From assembly GCA_934565795.1 (NCBI GenBank), contig CAKTIM010000006.1, forward strand, positions 62,001 through 126,000: a stretch of DNA of 64,000 nt, given 5' to 3'. Shown here piece after piece: positions 1-6,477 of this stretch (position 1 is its first letter; each line of letters begins with the position of its first letter). The notes below the pieces were generated by a model. It saw nothing but the letters and a program-made list of their open reading frames with translations. It did not search any database and was not told the origin of the DNA. The position numbers and the translations under genes were made by a program. The DNA comes from an uncultured Oscillospiraceae bacterium. GTDB lineage: Bacteria > Bacillota > Clostridia > Oscillospirales > Oscillospiraceae.

Positions 1-2
1 CT

Positions 3-95
3 TGGGCAGGGCTGTCCCTGATTGCCATTGTGCTGGATGATTATATCCGATATTGGCTATGGCATGAAGAACGGCCACATTACAAATTCCTCTAA
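3..95 (+). CDS. C-terminal end of an unidentified prophage protein (partial)
   Basis: The window opens inside a gene. One frame is open from the first bases to a TAA at 93-95 and encodes the last 30 residues: a short hydrophobic stretch followed by a tail rich in Tyr, Trp, Arg and His. It is followed at once by a terminator-like hairpin and the lysis genes, so it is probably a late phage gene. The fragment is too short to name a family. Confidence 0.4.
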   Translation, partial: WAGLSLIAIVLDDYIRYWLWHEERPHYKFL

Positions 96-96
96 G

Positions 97-132
97 CAGC
101 CTGTGGGAGCCTCCACGGGCTGTTTCCTTTTT
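97..132 (+). terminator. Intrinsic terminator after the partial phage gene
   Basis: A GC-rich hairpin (CAGCC at 97-101 pairing with GGCTG at 118-122, with a GTGG/CCAC inner part) is followed by a T-rich tract at 123-132. The next Shine-Dalgarno site starts immediately after the tract. Confidence 0.55.
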
Positions 133-146
133 GGAGGTATACAAAC

Positions 147-944
147 ATGAATGAGCGATTTTATCCAGCCCTGCTCATTGCGGGGGGCGGTGGAGGTCAT
201 GGTTTTCCCAAACAATTGACTATAGCAGATACCCGTGCTAATACTGCGGGGCCTAAGAAAGGACGAATAAATATGATGAACGTATTCCAGCAGCAGTGTT
301 TACTGCTTTACCTTGGATATAAACCTGGCACACCTGATGGCATCCGGGGGACACTGACTGCTGACGCTATCGAAGATTTTCAGAGGGACAGTGGCCTTAC
401 GCATGACCGCCTCTGGGGAGAGAAAACGGAGGAAAAAGCACGGTACAATTTCGACCATGACATTTTCAGACCCGAAAAAACAGACGATACCACCCCTGCG
501 GAAAGCACTACGCCGACCACTACCCCTGCCAGCACGGGCACATCTATCGGTTCCAAAACCGGGACTTTCTGGGATGACATTAAGTATTTCACGCGCACAG
601 AATTTCGCTGCCCCTGCGGGAAGTGGTGCAATGGCTTTCCCGTGGAGCCGAAAGAGGGGCTGGTGCGGTTCCTCGATGAAATGAGGGAGCATTTCGGCAA
701 GGGTGTAATCGTGGTGCCCCCGGATGGTCATTCCGGCGGGTCGGGTGTGCGGTGCGATAAGTACAACGCCACGCTTTCGGGATCTGCGGCCAACAGCACC
801 CATAAACAGGGGCGGGCGGCTGATTTCTCTATCCCTGGTATCACTGATTCCGCGATTTCCACCTACCTGGCCGCAGCCAAGGCCAATTGGAAGATTGCCT
901 ACTGGTACAAGATTTCCAGCGGCGCTTTCCATGTTAATATCTAA
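147..944 (+). CDS. Phage endolysin: peptidoglycan-binding domain plus M15-type peptidase
   Basis: This predicted endolysin of 265 residues would cut peptidoglycan cross-bridges at the end of the phage cycle. A PG-binding-like segment lies at about residues 45-95, then a Thr/Pro/Ser linker, then a peptidase domain from about 140. The domain carries the M15 zinc motif His219-x6-Asp226 (HKQGRAAD) and a final His262 in FHVNI. Family members usually end in HVD, so the Asn is unusual. Two starts have good ribosome sites: ATG 147 (GGAGG at 133-137) and ATG 273 (AAGAAAGGA just upstream). The first adds 42 residues with a Gly5 run that are not part of either domain. The holin-like genes that follow support a lysis cassette. 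Confidence 0.85.
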   Translation: MNERFYPALLIAGGGGGHGFPKQLTIADTRANTAGPKKGRINMMNVFQQQCLLLYLGYKPGTPDGIRGTLTADAIEDFQRDSGLTHDRLWGEKTEEKARYNFDHDIFRPEKTDDTTPAESTTPTTTPASTGTSIGSKTGTFWDDIKYFTRTEFRCPCGKWCNGFPVEPKEGLVRFLDEMREHFGKGVIVVPPDGHSGGSGVRCDKYNATLSGSAANSTHKQGRAADFSIPGITDSAISTYLAAAKANWKIAYWYKISSGAFHVNI

Positions 945-957
945 GGGGGCGTTTCCG

Positions 958-1341
958 ATGATTCAGGAGCTTCTAAATAGTTCCCCCTGGCTGTTTATTG
1001 CCGCCCTTGGGCTGCCCGCAGCGCTGACAGGCTTCTTCATCCGCCGGATGGAGAAGCGGATCGATGCCCGGGAGGAAGAAAGAAAGGCGGAACAGAAGGC
1101 CGCAGAGGAACGAGCGGGCGAGAGGGAGAAAAAGCGGGAGCAGCTTGACGTTGTGATGATCAACGCCATTAACGGCGCTATCGCTTTGTCGGAAGCCACC
1201 GCCCGCGCAGTCCAGCGCATCCCGGATGCCCATTGCAATGGTGATATGCACAAGGCTTTGGAATATGCCGGACGAGTAAAACACGCACAAAAAGAACTTT
1301 TGATGGGGCTGGGAATCCACGCTCTACATGACGATGATTGA
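958..1341 (+). CDS. Small phage membrane protein with coiled coil (lysis-cassette associated)
   Basis: A protein of 127 residues. One N-terminal transmembrane segment (about residues 8-25) is followed by a strongly charged Glu/Lys/Arg coiled coil (about 30-65) and a soluble tail. The start is the ATG after AAGGGGGCG; the frame is open upstream, but that part only mirrors the endolysin gene. Lying between endolysin and holin, it may help in lysis as a second holin or spanin-like factor, but no family signature is decisive. Confidence 0.65.
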   Translation: MIQELLNSSPWLFIAALGLPAALTGFFIRRMEKRIDAREEERKAEQKAAEERAGEREKKREQLDVVMINAINGAIALSEATARAVQRIPDAHCNGDMHKALEYAGRVKHAQKELLMGLGIHALHDDD

Positions 1342-1355
1342 GGAGGAAAAACATT

Positions 1356-1820
1356 ATGGAATTCATTCTGAAGAACCCCACACTGCTGCTCGTGGTAGTC
1401 GTGCTTTTTGCCATCCTGGTTGCCCTTTGCATCCTCTGGCTGCTGCCTGCGCTGATTAAGCGCGGCGTGGATGTGTCCGGCACCATCGAAAAGGCCGACC
1501 TGGCTATCTCCACCCTGGACAGCCTCACTGATACAATCAAGGCACTGTTCCCGAATACCCCCGGCCTTGATATGGTAGACAAGATCCTCGTATATGCCCA
1601 GAAAGCCGTGGATTCTGCCGAACAGCTGTACAAGACCAGACAGATCCCGGAAGAACAGCGTAAAGCGGAAGCAACCCAGCTTGTCTATATTTGTTTGCAG
1701 GCGGCCGGCGTGGATGTGACCGAGGACATGAAGAGGATTATTGACGGTGCTATCGAGGCAGCGGTTTATGCCCTGCCCAAAACTCACGAGGAAGCAGACA
1801 ACAATACAGAGGAAGAATAA
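1356..1820 (+). CDS. Phage holin, LLH-like family
   Basis: A protein of 154 residues. A long hydrophobic N-terminal helix (about residues 7-29) is followed by a region with the composition of LLH-type holins: an Ala/Val-rich YAQKAVDSAEQL segment, a Glu/Lys linker and a C-terminal EAAVYAL segment. Holins permeabilise the inner membrane so that the endolysin reaches the wall. The start ATG has AGGAGG nine bases upstream; a TTG at 1338 overlaps the previous stop and is less likely. It is the last gene of the rightward lysis unit and a strong terminator follows. Confidence 0.75.
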   Translation: MEFILKNPTLLLVVVVLFAILVALCILWLLPALIKRGVDVSGTIEKADLAISTLDSLTDTIKALFPNTPGLDMVDKILVYAQKAVDSAEQLYKTRQIPEEQRKAEATQLVYICLQAAGVDVTEDMKRIIDGAIEAAVYALPKTHEEADNNTEEE

Positions 1821-1825
1821 TTTTT

Positions 1826-1870
1826 GCCCCTGCCGCATCGGTTCAGCGCCGGTGCGGCAGGGGCTTTTTT
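1826..1870 (+). terminator. Terminator of the prophage lysis operon
   Basis: A perfect 12-bp stem (GCCCCTGCCGCA at 1826-1837 with its complement at 1853-1864) is followed by six T. It separates the rightward lysis genes from the leftward phage genes. Confidence 0.9.
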
Positions 1871-1888
1871 CGTTTATGGGGAGAAACT

Positions 1889-2065
1889 TCAGATGTGGGA
1901 TGCCTGAAGCGCTGCAGCTCTGAAAATGACTGCGGTTGCTTCCTCCAGGAGCGCCTTAGCACGTGGGATGTCACGGTGGTAGACAATCGCCTCCCGGGCG
2001 CTGTCCACCAGACGGGTGGCCTCCTTTATAAGCTCGGTGGACTCCGTTGCTGTCATTTCTGTCAT
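1889..2065 (-). CDS. Small hypothetical phage protein
   Basis: A protein of 58 residues, hydrophilic at the N terminus (Met-Thr-Glu-rich) and then largely alpha-helical and Ala/Leu/Glu-rich. The start is the ATG behind an AAGGAG site; a TTG two codons upstream is less likely. It is the last gene of a leftward run of small phage genes (3357 to 1889) and begins three bases after the preceding gene ends. No family is recognised. Confidence 0.6.
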   Translation of the reverse strand: MTEMTATESTELIKEATRLVDSAREAIVYHRDIPRAKALLEEATAVIFRAAALQASHI

Positions 2066-2067
2066 GG

Positions 2068-2286
2068 TCAAATCTCCTTTTTCTTGACGATTATGGTGAT
2101 GCCGACGTAATTTCCTATGGCGGGGTAATGTTCTGGGTAAATCTCTACGACTTCATAAGAAGCGGCCATATGGAGCGTAATGTCCTTTACGGTCCCGAAG
2201 TAGATGCCTTCGGAATTGGTAGGATCTTCTGCAATCCAAACGGTGGTATTTTCATATACCTTGTAGAGCAAATCTGCTAGTCTCAT
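2068..2286 (-). CDS. Small hypothetical phage protein
   Basis: A protein of 72 residues with alternating hydrophobic and charged strands, ending in Lys-Lys-Lys-Glu-Ile. The chosen ATG has a GGAGAGAAAGG ribosome site; the frame stays open further upstream, but that part overlaps the next gene's end and lacks a site. It probably belongs to the same transcript as its neighbours. It resembles small beta-rich accessory phage proteins, but no function can be assigned. Confidence 0.55.
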   Translation of the reverse strand: MRLADLLYKVYENTTVWIAEDPTNSEGIYFGTVKDITLHMAASYEVVEIYPEHYPAIGNYVGITIIVKKKEI

Positions 2287-2329
2287 GCCTTTCTCTCCGT
2301 GCCCTCGTAACCTCCGGGGCGGGAAGAAT

Positions 2330-2926
2330 TTAGTAGCAATAGAAACGTAGGTCACCGTTGACTAGTTCATACATCCAATTTCCACAATCAAAGCGAACGT
2401 AGTTCCAGTCGGAGAATTCATATACAGGTGTACGGCTGAACGTGCTGGACTTGCGGAGACGGTGATATTTGTTCACCTCATAGGTGCTGACTTCGTGCTG
2501 AATGCGGATTCTTTCGGGAGCAAAGCCGCACTCCTCAGAAACAAACGCCTTAGCCTCCTCATCAGACATGCCCCGGCCAGCATTGACAAGATGCTCATAT
2601 CTTTCCTGCGCCATGTTTGTGCCGCTGCCGGTGCAGGGTTTCCATTCAAGTTCTTTGTCTAGCTCGGCCTGAAGACTCTGAAGCTTTTGCTCATACTGAG
2701 CAGTGACCTCTTTGATGGTACGGTCACTCTCAAGAAGCTGGCTCTTGAGCTGCTCGATCTTTTCCGCTCTTAGGACACACACTTTTTTCTCCCCGTCGCC
2801 GGCAACGAATGCTTTACAAAAGGCATCCTTGGTTCCATTAAAGGTGTAGTAGGCTTCCTCGATCTCTTGATATTCCTCATAGGTGGGGGTGAATCCTGTA
2901 CGGTCAATAAATTCAGACATCAGCAT
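2330..2926 (-). CDS. Hypothetical phage protein with central coiled coil
   Basis: A protein of 198 residues. The N-terminal 35 residues are rich in Tyr/Glu (TPTYEEYQEIEEAYY), and a heptad-like coiled coil follows (about 50-95). The C-terminal half is Tyr/Arg/Trp-rich. The start ATG has a near-perfect AAGGAGGTG site. Proteins with this N terminus are, from memory, frequent in prophages of gut Firmicutes, but no biochemical role is known to me. Confidence 0.65.
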   Translation of the reverse strand: MLMSEFIDRTGFTPTYEEYQEIEEAYYTFNGTKDAFCKAFVAGDGEKKVCVLRAEKIEQLKSQLLESDRTIKEVTAQYEQKLQSLQAELDKELEWKPCTGSGTNMAQERYEHLVNAGRGMSDEEAKAFVSEECGFAPERIRIQHEVSTYEVNKYHRLRKSSTFSRTPVYEFSDWNYVRFDCGNWMYELVNGDLRFYCY

Positions 2927-2938
2927 AATCGCACCTCC

Positions 2939-3121
2939 TTAGGAAATTTCGATAGTCAGATAGCCGGTGCCATTCTGCCAGAACTTCATATTACACTTAC
3001 CATCTTTTTCATAGGCGGTTTTAGCTTTTCTGGTCATGCTGGTAACGAACCTTTTGCCGAAGTACCACGCGGTCATGGAGGCGGTGGTCATAATTTCGTT
3101 GGTTCTGTAAATGATTCTCAT
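2939..3121 (-). CDS. Small hypothetical phage protein
   Basis: A basic protein of 60 residues with many Lys, Arg, Thr and Tyr. The ATG at 3121 is preceded by AAGGAG; the longer open frame has no ribosome site. It sits 12 bases upstream of the coiled-coil protein in the same leftward run and probably shares its promoter. Its basic character would fit a nucleic-acid-binding early phage protein, but that is only a guess. Confidence 0.5.
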   Translation of the reverse strand: MRIIYRTNEIMTTASMTAWYFGKRFVTSMTRKAKTAYEKDGKCNMKFWQNGTGYLTIEIS

Positions 3122-3206
3122 AAAAATTTCTCCTTGATTTTTTTGCCTTACTAAAGTACAATCAAGGTGGCCGGGGTAAGGCTCCCGGCGCACCTTGCGA
3201 GGTGGG

Positions 3207-3242
3207 GTAGCGGCGTTCTTGACGGGGCAGCCGCTACTTTTT
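3207..3242 (+). terminator. Hairpin with T-tract on the plus strand
   Basis: GTAGCGGC (3207-3214) pairs with GCCGCTAC (3230-3237) and TTTTT follows. It would stop rightward transcription. Leftward transcripts crossing it also form the hairpin but have no T-tract. Confidence 0.45.
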
Positions 3243-3357
3243 ATGCCTTGACTTTGCTATCGCGGACAATTTCGGCGGCTTCTTCCGGGCTTTTCGCCGT
3301 AACTTCAATCAGCTTCGCAATATTTTCCAAGAACTGATTGAGTTCTGCAGTTGTCAT
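3241..3357 (-). CDS. First gene of the leftward phage operon, small acidic protein
   Basis: A short frame of 38 codons that reads as a compact amphipathic helical protein rich in Glu, Ala and Lys. It is preceded by GGAAGTGAGGA and lies about 60 bases downstream of a perfect consensus promoter at 3417-3445, so it is the first gene of the leftward unit. A TTG three codons upstream is an alternative start. Its size and place recall early phage regulators, but no fold is recognised. Confidence 0.5.
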   Translation of the reverse strand: MTTAELNQFLENIAKLIEVTAKSPEEAAEIVRDSKVKA

Positions 3358-3416
3358 ACTATCCAAATCCTCACTTCCTTTCGTAAGAGGTTGTTTACCT
3401 CTGCCTTACATTACAT

Positions 3417-3445
3417 ATTATAAACTATTTCGTTTAATTTGTCAA
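3417..3445 (-). promoter_or_regulatory. Consensus promoter of the leftward phage genes with operator in the spacer
   Basis: On the minus strand the -35 is TTGACA (3440-3445), the spacer is 17 bp and the -10 is TATAAT (3417-3422): a full consensus promoter. The spacer carries AAAC-N6-GTTT (3422-3435), matching the site in the opposing promoter. Confidence 0.85.
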
Positions 3446-3487
3446 CTGTTTATTTTAACTTTTTCGGACAAATTTGAAAAATAAAGA

Positions 3488-3516
3488 TTGACATTTGAAA
3501 CTAAATGGTTTAACAT
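3488..3516 (+). promoter_or_regulatory. Promoter of the small HTH repressor gene with operator in the spacer
   Basis: TTGACA (3488-3493), 17-bp spacer, TAACAT (3511-3516). A second AAAC-N6-GTTT palindrome (3498-3511) overlaps the spacer and the first base of the -10. The two sites are 76 bp apart and both would be blocked by a bound repressor. Confidence 0.8.
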
Positions 3517-3535
3517 TCTAGAGGGAGGTGGTTAT

Positions 3536-3748
3536 ATGACTGCAAAGCAAATTGTCGAAATGGGTGTGGCATACTGCGGAATCACAAATTCAGAGCTTGC
3601 CCGACGCCTTGACTGGTCTCCGCAGTTGCTTAATAAAAGGCTAAATACAGGGAAGTTCTCTGTCGAAGAATGGCAACATATTGCAGAGGTATTGGGGGCA
3701 AATATGAAAATCAGTTTTTCTTTTCCTGATGGAGACGTTGGTTTATAG
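3536..3748 (+). CDS. Small Cro/CI-like helix-turn-helix repressor
   Basis: A protein of 70 residues that is almost entirely one helix-turn-helix domain. TNSELARRLDWSPQLLNKRL (about 18-37) reads as the two recognition helices and a third helical segment follows. The ATG has GGGAGGTGG upstream. It is transcribed divergently from the leftward phage genes, and two identical-type palindromes lie in the two promoter spacers. It is therefore probably the switch repressor that controls itself and the leftward operon. It lacks a cleavable C-terminal domain, so induction would need another signal or an antirepressor. Confidence 0.75.
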   Translation: MTAKQIVEMGVAYCGITNSELARRLDWSPQLLNKRLNTGKFSVEEWQHIAEVLGANMKISFSFPDGDVGL

Positions 3749-3761
3749 CGCACTATAGAGA

Positions 3762-3905
3762 AAGGGGCTGTTGCAAAATAGAAATTTGTGAAAATACGCC
3801 CTTCTATAAGTTAGAAATAGCGGTAGAAATCGTGAAACAATCGTGATTTCTACCGCTAAATTATTAGGACAGTTTTCTAAAAAATCTATTTTGCAACAGT
3901 CCCTT
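3762..3905. mobile_element. MITE-like element with 21-bp terminal inverted repeats
   Basis: The ends (3762-3782 and 3885-3905) are inverted repeats of 21 bp with one mismatch, built around GGG(G/A)CTGTTGCAAAATAG. Inside is a perfect 14-bp stem (3818-3831 with 3845-3858). The 144-bp element has no coding capacity and is much richer in A+T than its surroundings. The ends resemble those of transposase-dependent insertion sequences. No clear target duplication is visible. Confidence 0.8.
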
Positions 3906-3928
3906 CTTGAATTGATGGGAGCAGACTT

Positions 3929-4171
3929 TTATCTGCTATGTACGTGGCGGAGGGCTCTTTCGGGGGCATCGGTTTGAATCCGTACAAGGATATCATCAAT
4001 GTCGCAATCCAGAGCATCACAAATCAAGTCAAGATGATCCAAGCTTATTCGATTTGTGAGCTCATGATAATAGTCGTTGATGGTAGATGGACGTATCCCT
4101 GTTGCCCGCGCCAAATCCGCCTGCGTCCAGCGCACTTCGCCAAGTTTGCGGGACAGTAAAATTTTTATCAT
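3929..4171 (-). CDS. XRE/Cro-CI family helix-turn-helix regulator
   Basis: A protein of 80 residues with one HTH domain. WTQADLARATGIRPSTINDY (about 15-34) gives the two recognition helices, followed by LDLICDALDCDIDDIL, the usual third and fourth helices of HTH_26-type proteins. The ATG has AGAAGGAG nine bases upstream. It lies alone between the MITE-like element and tRNA-Gln. It may be a cargo or immunity regulator of the prophage, or a resident gene. Its targets are not visible. Confidence 0.75.
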   Translation of the reverse strand: MIKILLSRKLGEVRWTQADLARATGIRPSTINDYYHELTNRISLDHLDLICDALDCDIDDILVRIQTDAPERALRHVHSR

Positions 4172-4255
4172 ATGCAGCCGCTCCTTCTGTGATAATTTAC
4201 CAGATAAGAGGGTTCTTGTCTGGATTCCGTTAGATTATCACGAAAGCGGTTATTC

Positions 4256-4293
4256 AAAAAATAATGCAGGAGACAATAAGCCTCCTGCATTAT
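4256..4293 (-). terminator. Terminator downstream of tRNA-Gln
   Basis: On the minus strand a 12-bp stem (4261-4272 with 4282-4293) is followed by TTTTT. A second imperfect hairpin with AAGCGAAC/GTTCGCTT arms lies between it and the tRNA 3' end (about 4322-4370). Confidence 0.75.
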
Positions 4294-4379
4294 GCTTAGT
4301 CTGGAAACAACGGATAAAGCAAAGCGAACCCGGTGGCCGTAATAACAATCACGGCATCCGTGTTCGCTTGGCTCTCTTT

Positions 4380-4453
4380 TGGCAGAGGATGAGGGATTCG
4401 AACCCCCGCAAACGGAGTCAGAGTCCGGTGTGCTACCGTTACACAAATCCTCT
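4380..4453 (-). tRNA. tRNA-Gln (anticodon CTG), CCA encoded
   Basis: On the minus strand the acceptor AGAGGAT pairs with ATCCTCT. The D arm has GG in the loop, the anticodon loop is CTCTGAC with CTG at 34-36, the variable loop is short and the T arm is GGGGG-TTCGAAT-CCCTC. Discriminator G73 is followed by an encoded CCA. The first anticodon-stem pair is a C/T mismatch. The 3' end faces the prophage side, which fits use of this tRNA as an integration site. Confidence 0.93.
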
Positions 4454-4473
4454 ATTTGATTTGGAACGGTATT

Positions 4474-4501
4474 ATTATAGCCAATTTTCGGGAAAAGTCA
4501 A
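4474..4501 (-). promoter_or_regulatory. Promoter of tRNA-Gln
   Basis: TTGACT (4496-4501), 16-bp spacer and TATAAT (4474-4479) on the minus strand, about 20 bp before the mature tRNA 5' end. Confidence 0.75.
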
Positions 4502-4528
4502 GGGGTGCACCGATTAAATGGTGAAAAA

Positions 4529-5725
4529 TTATTCGCTCTGGAGGCTGCGGCGGATTTCGGACAGGGGGAGCTGCTGGGCTTCGGCGATGGCGGACAGGTC
4601 GTCGTACTCCGGCTTGCGGCGGCGGACGCCGTAGCCCTCGGAGATTTTGCAGCGCACCTTTCCGTAGGGGGTGTCAACGGTTTCCTCCCGGCGGGTCAGG
4701 GTGAAGCGGCGGCAGACGGATTCCCGGATGCCCAGGGTGGAGGTGTGGCGCAGCAGCAGGCGCACCATTTCCTCCCGCTGGTCCGATCGGCACAGCACGG
4801 TGAGCATGGTTCCGGGGCGGTTTTTCTTCATGCCGATGGGGGTGGTGAACACCTCCGGCGCACCGGCGCGGAGCAGCTGCTCCATAGCAAAGCCGATGTC
4901 CTCGGCGGTCATGTCGTCCAGATTGCAGCGCAGCTCCACAATGCTGTCCGTCCCCTCCCGGCTGTCGCTGCCCAGCACGGCGCGGACGCAGTTGGCCATG
5001 GCGAAATCCTTTTTGCCCATGCCGTAGCCCACGGCCTGGGGCGTCATTACCGGCATATTGCCGAATTCTGCCACGAACTGCTTCAGCAACGCCGCCCCGG
5101 TGGGGGTGCACAGCTCGCCCAGAATCTGGCCGCCGTAGATGGGAATTCCTTTTAGGATTTCCGCCGTGGCGGGGGCGGGGACGGGGAGAATGCCGTGGGC
5201 GCAGCTCACGTGCCCGCTGCCCACATGGACGGGGGAGGCATACACCGTGGGATTGCCCAGCTGCTCCATCAGGTAGCACACGGCGGCCACATCCGCCAGG
5301 GCGTCCAGGGAGCCGACCTCGTGAAAGTGGATCTCCTGAATGCTCACCCCATGTACCGCGCTCTCTGCCTGGGCAATTCTGTTGTAGACGGCGCGGATAT
5401 TATTCTTTACCGCATCGGAGGCCTGAATGTGGTCGATCCAGTGGTCAAGCTGCTCCATGCTGCTGTGGTGATGGTCGTGATGCTCGTGGTGATCGTGGTG
5501 CGCATGGGAATGCGCCCCCTCTTCGGTATCGCCGATGTACACATGCATGTGAGTGCCGGTGATGCCGCATTTCTGGGTCAGCTCCCGCTGATACCGCACC
5601 CCTGGGACGCCCAGGGCGTTCAGCGCCTCCACCATCTTTTCCGGGTCGGGAAACAGCTCCAGCAGTGCGGCGGTGAGCATGTCGCCGGCAGCGCCCATGC
5701 CGCAGTCCAAATACAAAATACTCAA
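4529..5725 (-). CDS. larC: LarC, nickel insertion into the pincer cofactor
   Basis: LarC inserts nickel into the pyridinium bis-thioacid precursor and so completes the nickel-pincer nucleotide of lactate racemase-type enzymes. The protein has 398 residues and begins with YLDCGMGAAGDML, the family's N terminus. A His-rich loop follows (about 70-90, HSHAHHDHHEHHDHHH), likely nickel-binding, and the C-terminal half matches the second domain. In Lactiplantibacillus plantarum the two halves are joined by a programmed frameshift; here they form one continuous frame. The start is a TTG with GGAGG upstream, overlapping the larB stop by four bases. larE and larB precede it in the operon. Confidence 0.93.
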   Translation of the reverse strand: MSILYLDCGMGAAGDMLTAALLELFPDPEKMVEALNALGVPGVRYQRELTQKCGITGTHMHVYIGDTEEGAHSHAHHDHHEHHDHHHSSMEQLDHWIDHIQASDAVKNNIRAVYNRIAQAESAVHGVSIQEIHFHEVGSLDALADVAAVCYLMEQLGNPTVYASPVHVGSGHVSCAHGILPVPAPATAEILKGIPIYGGQILGELCTPTGAALLKQFVAEFGNMPVMTPQAVGYGMGKKDFAMANCVRAVLGSDSREGTDSIVELRCNLDDMTAEDIGFAMEQLLRAGAPEVFTTPIGMKKNRPGTMLTVLCRSDQREEMVRLLLRHTSTLGIRESVCRRFTLTRREETVDTPYGKVRCKISEGYGVRRRKPEYDDLSAIAEAQQLPLSEIRRSLQSE

Positions 5726-6477
5726 TGCTTTGCCTCCATATGGTTGATGGTGCTGGCCATGTAGCCTGCCCCAAAGCCGTTGTCAATGTTGACCACCGCC
5801 GTGCCGCTGGCACAGGAATTGAGCATGGACAGCAGCGCGGCGATACCGCCGAAGGATGCGCCGTAGCCGACACTGGTGGGCACGGCGATCACCGGGCATT
5901 CCACCAGCCCGCCGATTACGCTGGCCAGCGCCCCCTCCATGCCTGCAATGGCAATGATGACACTGGCACTCATCAGCTCCTGGCTGTGGCTCAGCAGCCG
6001 GTGGATTCCGGCCACGCCCACATCGTACAGGCGCAGCACCGGGTTGCCCAGGAATTTCGCCGTCAGCGCCGCCTCCTCCGCCACCGGCACGTCGCTGGTG
6101 CCCCCGGTGGCGACTACAATGGTTCCGATCCCGTGGGGCGGCTCCATTTCCCCCAGGATGCCGATCCTGGCCGGGGCGTCGTAGCGGATTGGATGCACCT
6201 GCGAAACGGCGGCTGCCTTCTGGGCGTCCAGCCGGGTAATCAGCACATTTTTCTGCCCGTTTTCCTGCATGGCGGTGAGGATGCCGGTGATCTGCTCCGC
6301 TGTCTTTCCCGCGCCGTAGATCACCTCGCCCGCGCCCTGGCGGATTTTGCGGTGCAGGTCTACCTTGGCGTAGCCCAGCTCGGCAAAGGGCTCCTGCTTC
6401 AGCTGGAGCAGGGCGTCGTCCACGCTGAGCGCGCCGCCCTGAACACCCTCAAGAATTCTGCGAATGTCACTGTTCAT
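5722..6477 (-). CDS. larB: LarB, pyridinium-3,5-biscarboxylate mononucleotide synthase
   Basis: LarB carboxylates and hydrolyses nicotinic acid adenine dinucleotide, the first step of nickel-pincer cofactor synthesis. The protein of 251 residues has the family's purE-like C-terminal part, with conserved segments VVATGGTSDVPVAEEAA and VIAVPTSVGYGASFGG. It overlaps the 3' end of larE by 11 bases and the start of larC by four, so the three are translationally coupled. No larA gene is in this window, so the enzyme that uses the cofactor must be elsewhere. Confidence 0.93.
   Translation of the reverse strand: MNSDIRRILEGVQGGALSVDDALLQLKQEPFAELGYAKVDLHRKIRQGAGEVIYGAGKTAEQITGILTAMQENGQKNVLITRLDAQKAAAVSQVHPIRYDAPARIGILGEMEPPHGIGTIVVATGGTSDVPVAEEAALTAKFLGNPVLRLYDVGVAGIHRLLSHSQELMSASVIIAIAGMEGALASVIGGLVECPVIAVPTSVGYGASFGGIAALLSMLNSCASGTAVVNIDNGFGAGYMASTINHMEAKH

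Noticed and set aside
963-1838. Minus-strand frame of 291 codons opposite the lysis genes
   Set aside because: It is antisense to three genes with ribosome sites and lysis-type features; no domain is recognisable.
4168-4446. Minus-strand frame running through tRNA-Gln
   Set aside because: It overlaps the tRNA almost completely and crosses its terminator, so it cannot be a normal protein gene.
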